From NCBI GenBank assembly GCA_002306975.1, contig DBTI01000032.1:1-11725 (forward strand): 11,725 nucleotides of DNA, written 5' to 3'. A model generated the notes under the pieces. It searched no databases, was not told the origin of the DNA, and saw only the letters and a program-made list of their open reading frames with translations. Below are positions 1-5,855 of this stretch, piece by piece. The position numbers and the translations under genes were made by a program. The DNA comes from Ruminococcaceae bacterium UBA1320 (GTDB taxonomy: Bacteria > Bacillota > Clostridia > Oscillospirales > Ethanoligenentaceae). Every line of letters starts with the position of its first letter. Within the stretch, counting starts at the first letter, position 1.

Positions 1-127
1 GTTACCATACTTATGCGTCACCGGAGTGGGTGCCCTCACCGCGGGTCGAGGGCGGCAGCCCCGCGGTTTTTTAGTTCCTTTTTTGGCGGCAAAAAAGGAC
101 CCGCCTGCCACGGCGTGAGTGGCAAAG
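1..127. repeat. GC-rich structured intergenic segment, possible multicopy repeat at contig edge
   Basis: This segment is much richer in G+C than the AT-rich sequence that follows at about 128-279, a sharp break inside non-coding DNA. It carries two hairpins: ACCGCGGG (38-45) with CCCGCGGT (60-67), and TCCTTTTTTG (76-85) with CAAAAAAGGA (90-99), loop GCGG. A third pairing, GCCCTC (32-37) with GAGGGC (48-53), overlaps the first and excludes it. The minus strand stays open for about 43 codons across the block but has no start or ribosome site. From memory, similar segments recur between genes in Clostridia assemblies and give spurious small proteins. That and its position at the window edge suggest a repeat, but no second copy occurs in this window. 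No gene is visible in 1-279. Confidence 0.35.
38..72 (+). terminator. Rho-independent terminator-like hairpin
   Basis: A perfect 8-bp GC-rich stem, ACCGCGGG (38-45) and CCCGCGGT (60-67), encloses a 14-base loop and is followed directly by six T residues (67-72). It would end a transcript entering from the left. The gene it serves lies outside the window, or the hairpin is simply part of a repeated element. The alternative hairpin 32-37/48-53 could compete with it. Confidence 0.5.
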
Positions 128-207
128 ATGTTATTAGAAGAATATACTTTTAAACCAAGAACAAAAAAAGACTTAGCCAGTCGCGGCGTGAGCGATAAAG
201 AGATTAT

Positions 208-238
208 TTGAAGTATATTTTTTAAATAAATATATAAT
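208..238 (+). promoter_or_regulatory. Sigma-A-type promoter for the RNA methyltransferase
   Basis: A -35 box TTGAAG (208-213) is followed after 17 bases by TATATA (231-236), which overlaps TATAAT (233-238, spacing 19). Transcription would start near 243-245, giving a short leader of about 35 bases before the ribosome site GAGGGA (270-275) of the gene at 280. Confidence 0.55.
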
Positions 239-279
239 GAACCGGATTTTATATAAAAATAAAAAAATCGAGGGATACA

Positions 280-999
280 ATGCAAACAGTATATAAACCG
301 TATAAAAAAGATTTTGAATTTTCCTATGCCTTTGGTGCCTTCCCTACAATCGAACTGATAAAATCACAGCCGCAAAAGGTTGTAAAGGTGCTTGTAAGCA
401 GTGCGTACAGGGAAGAGGGGGCGGAAACCCTCACCGCTCTTTGCAACGCGGAAGGCGTTGAGCTCGAATACAACGACCATATTGTCAATCGCATAAGCCC
501 GAAAGAAAACTGCTTTGTCATCGGTGTTTTCAATAAATACGTCTGCATGCTAGATGGGGCAAAGTCGCATGTCGCCCTTGCAAACCCCAGCAACATGGGC
601 AATCTCGGCACGATCATACGTACAATGCTTGGCTTTGGAGTAAAAGACCTTGCCATAATCGGCGGCGGCGCGGATATTCTTGACCCAAAAGCGGTGCGTG
701 CGTCAATGGGGGCGATTTTCCACATCAACTTTGAGTATTTTGACAGCATCGAGGATTATAAAGAAAGATTTGACGGGCGTGATCTGTATCCGTTTATGCT
801 CGGTGGTGAATTTGCATTAAACACACTGCCGTCGCGTGAGAAAAAACCGTTCACGCTCATCTTTGGCAACGAGGCAACAGGGCTTGACGAGAGCTACCGC
901 GGCGTAGGGCAAAGCGTTGTGATAAAGCACTCTAACGAGATTGATTCGCTCAACCTTTCAATAGCGGTTGGCATAGCGCTGTATGAGTTTACTAAGTAA
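280..999 (+). CDS. TrmH/SpoU-family RNA 2'-O-methyltransferase
   Basis: This is a predicted S-adenosylmethionine-dependent 2'-O-ribose methyltransferase of the SPOUT class, acting on tRNA or rRNA in the cytoplasm. All three SpoU motifs are present: motif 1 NPSNMGNLGTIIRT (residues 102-115) with the conserved Asn and Arg; motif 2 LIFGNEATGL (193-202); and motif 3, DSLNLSIAVGIALYEF, from 222, with the SLN signature. These form the trefoil-knot cofactor site. The N-terminal ~95 residues are a poorly conserved substrate-binding region. At 239 residues it is slightly shorter than RlmB- or TsnR-type enzymes of 245-270. The ATG is preceded by GAGGGA 4 bases upstream. It stands alone, with its own promoter and a strong terminator. 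Family assignment is firm. The RNA target cannot be read from sequence, so no gene symbol is given. Confidence 0.9.
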   Translation: MQTVYKPYKKDFEFSYAFGAFPTIELIKSQPQKVVKVLVSSAYREEGAETLTALCNAEGVELEYNDHIVNRISPKENCFVIGVFNKYVCMLDGAKSHVALANPSNMGNLGTIIRTMLGFGVKDLAIIGGGADILDPKAVRASMGAIFHINFEYFDSIEDYKERFDGRDLYPFMLGGEFALNTLPSREKKPFTLIFGNEATGLDESYRGVGQSVVIKHSNEIDSLNLSIAVGIALYEFTK

Positions 1000-1008
1000 T
1001 CAAAAAAC

Positions 1009-1049
1009 AAAAACGCCATTGGGTTAAAAAATAACCCAATGGCGTTTTT
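1009..1049. terminator. Bidirectional terminator between convergent genes
   Basis: A perfect 18-bp inverted repeat (1009-1026 and 1032-1049) encloses a 5-base A loop. The core is CGCCATTGGGTTA, and the arms begin with AAAAA and end with TTTTT, so each strand gives a hairpin followed by a T tract. It lies 9 bases after the methyltransferase stop and 19 bases before the end of the convergent zinc-ribbon gene, and should end both transcripts. Confidence 0.93.
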
Positions 1050-1068
1050 AACAGTAGAATAATTTCCG

Positions 1069-1512
1069 CTAACCTCTTAAAACATACAAAGTTGAAGCAA
1101 CAAGCCATATTATCGTCACAAGATCAACGATAGTGGCGATAATGCACAGTGTGGCAGCTGTATAAAGCTTGCGGTCTGTGTTTTCATTCTGATCGGCGTC
1201 TGCCGAAAGGCAGAGCATTGCGGCGACAACCGCGAGCGGCGTGCCAATGATGTTAAAAAACGGCACAAGAATAAGGCTCCAAACAAGTAAAGGGATTACG
1301 CCTTTTTTGTGGCGCGGCACAGGCGGATGATAAACAGGCACAAGCGCATAACAGGGGACGTTTCGCACAGGCGGATGATAGACAGGCGGACGATTGACCG
1401 AAGGACGGTTATAAAACTGCTGTGGCGGCACAAAAGGCTGGTTCATGCCGCAGCCGCCGCAAATCCGGTCGTTATCGTGAAGCGCGCGCCCGCATCTTAT
1501 ACAATACTTCAT
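1069..1512 (-). CDS. Small zinc-ribbon, proline-rich membrane protein
   Basis: The function is unknown. The protein is 147 residues from the chosen ATG at 1512. It opens with a zinc ribbon, MKYCIRC...CGGC, with four cysteines as two CxxC pairs (Cys4, Cys7, Cys19, Cys22). A proline/tyrosine/histidine-rich linker (about 26-67) holds the motif VYHPPV twice, 16 residues apart. Two hydrophobic stretches follow, about residues 71-103 and 117-143. The plan resembles the common 'zinc-ribbon domain-containing protein' of Firmicutes, a membrane anchor with an N-terminal cytoplasmic ribbon. An ATG four codons upstream (1524) has no ribosome site, whereas GGGGA lies 5 bases before 1512 and the family normally starts MKYC, so 1512 is preferred. 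It is expressed from its own promoter at 1687-1715 behind a leader of about 170 bases. Confidence 0.8.
   Translation of the reverse strand: MKYCIRCGRALHDNDRICGGCGMNQPFVPPQQFYNRPSVNRPPVYHPPVRNVPCYALVPVYHPPVPRHKKGVIPLLVWSLILVPFFNIIGTPLAVVAAMLCLSADADQNENTDRKLYTAATLCIIATIVDLVTIIWLVASTLYVLRG
1317..1380 (-). repeat. In-frame 16-bp direct repeat in the zinc-ribbon gene
   Basis: The 16-base sequence GCACAGGCGGATGATA occurs at 1317-1332 and again at 1365-1380 (plus-strand reading), exactly 48 bases apart. It encodes the two VYHPPV motifs of the linker. The spacing is a whole number of codons (16), consistent with an internal duplication or repeat expansion in a flexible linker. Confidence 0.8.
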
Positions 1513-1680
1513 AAAAATCCCCATTCATAGTACATTTACAGTAATTTAAATAAGAGGAACGAGAGATTACTGTTGTCCTCGCCGAAGGTGGGGAATAAAC
1601 ACCCCTTATTTGCTGGAATAACAGTTTAAAACCTTCCCGTTGAAGAAAAGGTTTTAAACCGTATTTTGTTACAGAATTAT
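1513..1680 (-). promoter_or_regulatory. Structured 5' leader of the zinc-ribbon gene
   Basis: Between the predicted start site (about 1680) and the gene start lies a leader of about 170 bases rich in inverted repeats. GTTTAAAACCTT (1624-1635) pairs perfectly with AAGGTTTTAAAC (1648-1659). ACAGTAAT (1537-1544) pairs with ATTACTGT (1566-1573). GAGGA (1554-1558) can pair with TCCTC (1576-1580). The first hairpin could also terminate read-through from the EF-G-like gene, although no strong T tract follows on the minus strand. I do not recognise a known riboswitch here. Confidence 0.4.
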
Positions 1681-1686
1681 GCTATT

Positions 1687-1715
1687 ATAATACCCCAAGA
1701 CAGGTGAAACGTCAA
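1687..1715 (-). promoter_or_regulatory. Sigma-A-type promoter for the zinc-ribbon gene
   Basis: Read on the minus strand, TTGACG (1710-1715) is followed by a 17-base spacer and TATTAT (1687-1692), which overlaps a second -10 candidate TATAAT (1684-1689). It starts only 7 bases after the end of the EF-G-like gene, so the zinc-ribbon gene is probably transcribed independently. The start site would be near 1680. Confidence 0.7.
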
Positions 1716-1722
1716 TAAGCCG

Positions 1723-3783
1723 TCACCCTGCCTGCTGTGGAGCTTTCGCAGCGGAAACCGCCTGTGCAACCTGCGGCGGCGCTTCCTCATAACGCTCAAA
1801 ATCAAAGGTGAAAACGCCTCTGCCCTGCGTCATGGAACGAAGCACAATGCTGAAATCGTGCATCTCCGCCATCGGTGCCTCCGCCTGCAAAACGTCAAGC
1901 CCGCTGTCCTTGTGATCCATGCCAAGCACGCGTCCGCGACGCTTGTTTATTTCACCGATAACGTCGCCCATCGCGCTTGACGGCACCTCGACAGAAAGGG
2001 AGCCAATCGGCTCAAGCAGTATGGGAGAAGCCTGCGGAATAGCTGACTTATAAGCGAGAGCGGCGGCAAGTTTGAACGCCATTTCTGAAGAATCAACAGG
2101 GTGGTAGGAACCGTCAAGCAGCGTGGCTTTCAAATTGACCATCGGGTAGCCTGCGATTGATCCGTGCAGCACGCATTCGCGCAGCCCTTTTTCAACGGCA
2201 GGAAAATAGTTTTTTGGCACAGAGCCGCCGACGACCTTTTCCTCAAACAGCAGTTCCTCGCTTTCGCATGGCTCAAACTCAATGACAACGTGACCAAACT
2301 GGCCGTGACCGCCTGTTTGCTTTTTGTGCTTGCCCTCGCAGCGCACCTTTTTGCGGATGGATTCACGGTATGGCACATCGGGGGCAGTCAAAATGACGCC
2401 GACGCCGAATTTTGATTTGAGCTTCGAGACGGTAATGTCGATGTGCTGCTCGCCAAGACCGGAGATAATCTGCTGTTTTGTTTCGGTGTTGGTTGCAAAT
2501 TTAAGCGTCGGATCCTCTTCCATAAGGCGATGCAGACCCTGTGCGATTTTTTCCTCATCGCCTTTGTTGATCGGCGTAACCGCCATTGAAAGGTTAGGCT
2601 TCGGAAATTCGATTTTTTCGAGCGTAACAACCCTTGACGCGGCGCAGAGGGTGTCGCCTGTCAGCGGCGAGGTCATCTTTGAAAGCGCGCCGATGTCGCC
2701 TGCCGGGATAACATCGGTTTCAATCTGCTTTTTGCCGCGCATCATGTATAGCTTGCCCACTCTTTCGGTCTTACCCGAACGTGCGTTGATAATATTTGTG
2801 TCGGTGTGAAGTTCGCCGGAAAACACCTTTATATAGGACAGCTTGCCAACATACGGGTCGGCGATGGTTTTAAAAACAAGAGCCGCGAGCGGTTCTGTTT
2901 CAGTGACTTTAACGGTAACCTCTTCACCGTTTGCGTCAGTGGCGGCAACCTCGCCGTCAGCACCGGAAAAATAAGAGGCAATGCCGTCAAGCAGCATTCC
3001 GACACCTGCGCCGGTTGCAGCGGAGCCGCAGAACACGGGCGCGATCACACCCTGCTTTATGCCTTTGAGGATTCCTTCGGTAAGCTCTTCTTTGGTGAAC
3101 GCCTCGCCTGAAAAATACTTTTCAAAATACTCGTCGCTTGTCTCGGCAATGGCTTCGCTGATTGCGGCGACAAGCCCCTGAAGCCTGTGCCCTGTGTCGG
3201 GCATCGCTACCTCTGCCGCGTTACCGTTTTTGTATTGATAAGCCTTCATTTCGATAAGATTAATATAAGTACAGCCGCCGACTTCCATAACAGGAACAAC
3301 AACGGGGCAGACAGAAGCGCCGAATGAGGCTTTGAGCGCTTCGAGCACCTTATAAAAATCGGCGTGCTCCTCGTCAAGCTTGCCGACAAAAAACGCGGTG
3401 GGTATTTTCAGCGCTCTTGCTATTTCCCACACTTTTTCTGTACCGACATGAACGCCGGACTTTCCGGAAACAGCGATAACGGCGTTGTCCGCGGCGCGTA
3501 GACCTTCAAGCATCTCGCCTTCAAAATCGGGCTGCCCCGGGGTGTCTATAATATTTATTTTACAATCCTGCCATTCGAGCGGAGCGATTGATGTAAAAAT
3601 CGAAACCCTGCGTTTTATTTCCTCCGGGTCAAAATCGCAAACGGTATTTCCGCCTGCAATATTTCCTAGTCGTGGACTTGCCTGCGCGGAAAAAAGCATA
3701 GCCTCAGCGAGCGATGTCTTTCCGCTTGAGCTATGACCAAGAAGCACAACATTCCTGATTTGCTTTGAGATAAACCGTTTCAT
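1723..3783 (-). CDS. EF-G-like translation-factor GTPase (EF-G-2 type)
   Basis: This is a cytoplasmic GTPase with the five-domain plan of elongation factor G, 686 residues (EF-G is about 690-700). The P-loop GHSSSGKT is at 16-23, the switch I segment RRVSIFTSIAPLEW at 58-71, G3 DTPG at 80-83, the G4 position GKLD at 134-137 and a G5-like CGSA at 252-255. Domain II lies at about 295-385, domain III at about 395-470, domain IV with QTGGHGQFG (489-497) and SYHPVDSSEMAF (559-570), and domain V at about 585-665. Two residues differ from canonical EF-G: G4 has Gly134 where Asn is usual, and the catalytic His after DTPG is Gln84. Both features point to the EF-G-2/EF-G-like branch rather than the housekeeping fusA product, whose str operon is absent here. 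The start at 3783 is chosen because AGGGGAG (3790-3796) lies 6 bases upstream; an in-frame TTG at 3810 has no ribosome site. The role is uncertain, possibly a ribosome-associated GTPase without normal translocase activity. Confidence 0.88.
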   Translation of the reverse strand: MKRFISKQIRNVVLLGHSSSGKTSLAEAMLFSAQASPRLGNIAGGNTVCDFDPEEIKRRVSIFTSIAPLEWQDCKINIIDTPGQPDFEGEMLEGLRAADNAVIAVSGKSGVHVGTEKVWEIARALKIPTAFFVGKLDEEHADFYKVLEALKASFGASVCPVVVPVMEVGGCTYINLIEMKAYQYKNGNAAEVAMPDTGHRLQGLVAAISEAIAETSDEYFEKYFSGEAFTKEELTEGILKGIKQGVIAPVFCGSAATGAGVGMLLDGIASYFSGADGEVAATDANGEEVTVKVTETEPLAALVFKTIADPYVGKLSYIKVFSGELHTDTNIINARSGKTERVGKLYMMRGKKQIETDVIPAGDIGALSKMTSPLTGDTLCAASRVVTLEKIEFPKPNLSMAVTPINKGDEEKIAQGLHRLMEEDPTLKFATNTETKQQIISGLGEQHIDITVSKLKSKFGVGVILTAPDVPYRESIRKKVRCEGKHKKQTGGHGQFGHVVIEFEPCESEELLFEEKVVGGSVPKNYFPAVEKGLRECVLHGSIAGYPMVNLKATLLDGSYHPVDSSEMAFKLAAALAYKSAIPQASPILLEPIGSLSVEVPSSAMGDVIGEINKRRGRVLGMDHKDSGLDVLQAEAPMAEMHDFSIVLRSMTQGRGVFTFDFERYEEAPPQVAQAVSAAKAPQQAG

Positions 3784-3850
3784 AATTTTCTCCCCTTTTT
3801 TATTCTGCAATAAAATGCGCAGATTTTAATGCTTATAGCAACAAAACACA

Positions 3851-3916
3851 TAAAAAGGATTTGCTTGCGTCTCTCCGCAACAGGGATGCAGACGCATCTA
3901 TTTAGCTTCCTTTTTA
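3851..3916 (-). promoter_or_regulatory. Nested stem-loop in the leader of the EF-G-like gene
   Basis: An outer 9-bp perfect stem, TAAAAAGGA (3851-3859) with TCCTTTTTA (3908-3916), encloses an inner 7-bp stem, TGCGTCT (3866-3872) with AGACGCA (3890-3896). On the minus strand it lies inside the 180-base leader, about 70 bases before the start codon. Its downstream arm ends in TCCTTTTTA, so it could work as an attenuator-like element. The remainder of the 448-bp region 3784-4231 is AT-rich and holds only the two divergent promoters. Confidence 0.45.
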
Positions 3917-3968
3917 AAAATTAAATTGCTACAGTTAAAATGTTGTTGGAATATATCCAGCTATATAT

Positions 3969-3997
3969 AGTATATATGCAATTGTTTCTATTTTCAA
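3969..3997 (-). promoter_or_regulatory. Sigma-A-type promoter for the EF-G-like gene
   Basis: On the minus strand TTGAAA (3992-3997) is followed by 17 bases and TATACT (3969-3974). Transcription would start near 3962, giving a leader of about 180 bases that contains the nested stem-loop at 3851-3916. Confidence 0.6.
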
Positions 3998-4087
3998 TGC
4001 GTATTTGAACATAATATCTATATTTTATCCGTATAATATGCTGAAATTTTATCTAAACTAACTACAAAATACCCTTATAAATGGCAT

Positions 4088-4116
4088 TTTACAACAATAA
4101 ATAATCGTGGTAAAAT
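4088..4116 (+). promoter_or_regulatory. Sigma-A-type promoter for rmuC
   Basis: TTTACA (4088-4093) is followed after 17 bases by TAAAAT (4111-4116). The start site would be near 4123, leaving a leader of about 110 bases. The leader contains the short complementary pair GCCGC/GCGGC around 4142-4164. Confidence 0.55.
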
Positions 4117-4231
4117 AAGGCGTGTCTGAAAGTTTTACCGCCGCGCAAAGCGTTTTCAAGCGGCATACGGCAATTTCAATTAATTATAGGGAATCAATCT
4201 TAATTGGGATAACTGTAGGATTGGAGTTATA

Positions 4232-5614
4232 ATGGAATTTACACTTTTGATAATCATCGCCGCTGCGTCAGCGGTTTCAATTTTGTTATCGGTAATAACA
4301 CTTATAACGGTGCTCTCAAGGCGCTCGCCCGCAAACGACCAAAGGGACGCGCTGCGCCGGATTGAGGATATCCGCCGCGACATGCTCGACGATTCACGGC
4401 AGTCGCGAACGGAAAATCTGCAGACAGTGCAGAGCAGTTTCAAGTCGCTCAGCGAAATGCTCGCGCAGGGGCAGGGACGCACCTCGGCGGCGCAGGACAA
4501 GCGCCTTGCCGAGCTTAACACGCAGCTCACGCTAAGGCAGGATACGCTGCAAAGCACCGTGTCAGACATGATGAAGCGAACCGACACGCGGCTAGAAAAC
4601 AGCACAGAGCGCACCGAGGCGAAGCTTGAGGCAATAAGGGCAACGGTTGAGAGCAGGCTCACCACCATGCAGGAGGAAAATGGCAAAAAGCTTGACGAGA
4701 TGCGCGCGACGGTCAGCGAAAAGCTTGAAAAGACGCTTGAAGAGCGCATAGGTCAGTCGTTCCGCCTGGTCAGCGACCGGCTTGAACAGGTTTACAAAGG
4801 GCTTGGCGAGATGCAGACGCTTGCCTCAGGAGTGGGCGATCTAAAAAAGGTGCTGTCAAACGTCAAGACGCGCGGCGTTTTGGGCGAGGTGCAGCTTGGC
4901 GCCATTCTCGAGGAAATTTTGTCAGCCGAACAGTATAAGGCGAACGTGGCGACAAAAGGCGGAAGCTCCTGTGTGGTGGAATATGCGGTAAAGCTGCCGG
5001 GCGACGACGACGGCTGTGTGTGGCTGCCGATTGACGCAAAGTTTCCCGCCGACGCATACACACAGTTGATGGAAGCCTATGACAAGGGCGACACCGCCGA
5101 GATAGAGACCGCCGGAACAGCGCTTGACAGGCGCGTACGTCTTTTTGCAAAAGAAATTCGCGATAAATACATAGATACGCCTTTCACAACCGATTTTGCC
5201 GTGATGTTCCTGCCGTTTGAGGGGCTTTACGCAGAGGTGGCGCGACGCGGGCTTTTTGAAGCGCTGCAGAGGGATTATAAAATAACGGTTGCCGGACCGA
5301 CGACAATGGCAGCTTTTCTCAACAGCCTACAAATGGGTTTTCGTACGCTCGCTATTCAAAAAAGGTCGGGCGAGGTTTGGGGTGTGCTTGGCGCGGTCAA
5401 AACCGAGTTCGAAAAATTCGGCGTCGTGCTTACCACGGCACAACAAAAGCTGACACAGGCCAATAACGAGCTTGACAAGCTTGTCGGCGTTCGCACAAGG
5501 CAGATTCAGCGCCGGCTTAGCTCCGTAGCCTCCATGCCGGAAGAAAACAGCCTGCGGATATTAGACGAGGTTACTCCGGGCGGCGATGAGGAAGAACCAG
5601 AAAAAACAGTTTGA
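4232..5614 (+). CDS. rmuC: RmuC-family DNA recombination protein
   Basis: This is an RmuC homologue. In E. coli rmuC is linked to limiting inversions at short inverted repeats, and the fold is related to restriction-type nucleases. The protein (460 residues) has an N-terminal membrane anchor (about 4-29), then a long charged coiled coil (about 38-195). The RmuC catalytic-like domain (about 200-425) carries the conserved blocks TRGVLGEVQL (213-222), LPIDAKFP (265-272), IRDKYIDTPFTTDFAVMFLP from 309, EGLYAE (330-335) and GPTTMAAFLNSLQMGF (355-370). A short acidic tail follows. Within the coiled coil the pattern KLEAIRATVESRL is echoed by KLDEMRATVSEKL (131-165), a repeat that suggests coiled-coil expansion. 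The start is supported by TTGGAG (4221-4226) five bases before the ATG. It stands as a single gene, divergent from the EF-G-like gene. Confidence 0.92.
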   Translation: MEFTLLIIIAAASAVSILLSVITLITVLSRRSPANDQRDALRRIEDIRRDMLDDSRQSRTENLQTVQSSFKSLSEMLAQGQGRTSAAQDKRLAELNTQLTLRQDTLQSTVSDMMKRTDTRLENSTERTEAKLEAIRATVESRLTTMQEENGKKLDEMRATVSEKLEKTLEERIGQSFRLVSDRLEQVYKGLGEMQTLASGVGDLKKVLSNVKTRGVLGEVQLGAILEEILSAEQYKANVATKGGSSCVVEYAVKLPGDDDGCVWLPIDAKFPADAYTQLMEAYDKGDTAEIETAGTALDRRVRLFAKEIRDKYIDTPFTTDFAVMFLPFEGLYAEVARRGLFEALQRDYKITVAGPTTMAAFLNSLQMGFRTLAIQKRSGEVWGVLGAVKTEFEKFGVVLTTAQQKLTQANNELDKLVGVRTRQIQRRLSSVASMPEENSLRILDEVTPGGDEEEPEKTV

Positions 5615-5703
5615 AATCAATGTAGGGTGATTACAGCCGTACTCATATGATTTACAAGTAAATATACTACATACTAAGCCACACAATGTCAGTAAAATCC
5701 GGT

Positions 5704-5741
5704 TGTGGGAAAGTTACAGTAGAAGTCTCACATCTTTTTTT
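5704..5741 (+). terminator. Probable terminator after rmuC
   Basis: TGTGGGA (5704-5710) pairs with TCTCACA (5726-5732), with one G-T wobble, and seven T residues follow at 5735-5741. The stem is modest and its 15-base loop is large. TTGTG (5703-5707), overlapping the 5' arm, can also pair with CACAA (5682-5686), a competing structure. The gap 5615-5703 shows no gene. Confidence 0.4.
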
Positions 5742-5771
5742 AAATAATTTGATAAAGTTTCTTTAAATAAG

Positions 5772-5800
5772 TTTTTTTACAGGCGATATTATGATAAAAT
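5772..5800 (+). promoter_or_regulatory. Extended -10 promoter for cellobiose phosphorylase
   Basis: TAAAAT (5795-5800) is preceded by TG one base upstream (5792-5793), an extended -10 element. A T-rich -35-like TTTTTT (5772-5777) lies 17 bases upstream. The start site would be near 5807. I see no clear catabolite-responsive (cre) site in 5615-5855. Confidence 0.45.
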
Positions 5801-5803
5801 AGT

Positions 5804-5827
5804 TGTGGCATATAATGCCGCATTTTT
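5804..5827 (+). promoter_or_regulatory. Hairpin plus T tract at the 5' end of the cbp transcript
   Basis: TGTGGCAT (5804-5811) pairs with ATGCCGCA (5815-5822) over a 3-base loop, eight pairs including one U-G wobble, followed by TTTTT (5823-5827). It lies at the predicted start site and 17 bases before the ribosome site. It could be a 5' stabilising stem-loop, an operator half-site pair or a weak attenuator. Confidence 0.4.
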
Positions 5828-5855
5828 GTCACATTAGCTATTTGGAGGGATACAA

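Noticed and set aside
128..211. 27-codon frame beginning MLLEEYTFKP
   Set aside because: It has no ribosome site, is very short, and its stop overlaps the -35 box of the methyltransferase promoter. It could be a gene remnant but is unsupported.
324..749. 141-codon minus-strand frame
   Set aside because: It is antisense to the SpoU methyltransferase, whose motifs are unmistakable in the other frame.
1309..1530. 73-codon Arg/His-rich plus-strand frame
   Set aside because: It is antisense to the zinc-ribbon gene, and its repetitive Arg-Met pattern comes from the repeat-coding DNA.
2324..2809. 161-codon plus-strand frame
   Set aside because: It is a shadow of the EF-G-like gene, with no start signals or family resemblance.
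4180..4749. 189-codon open frame on the minus strand
   Set aside because: It lies antisense inside rmuC, is serine-rich low-complexity sequence produced by the rmuC codon pattern, and has no ribosome site or recognisable domain.
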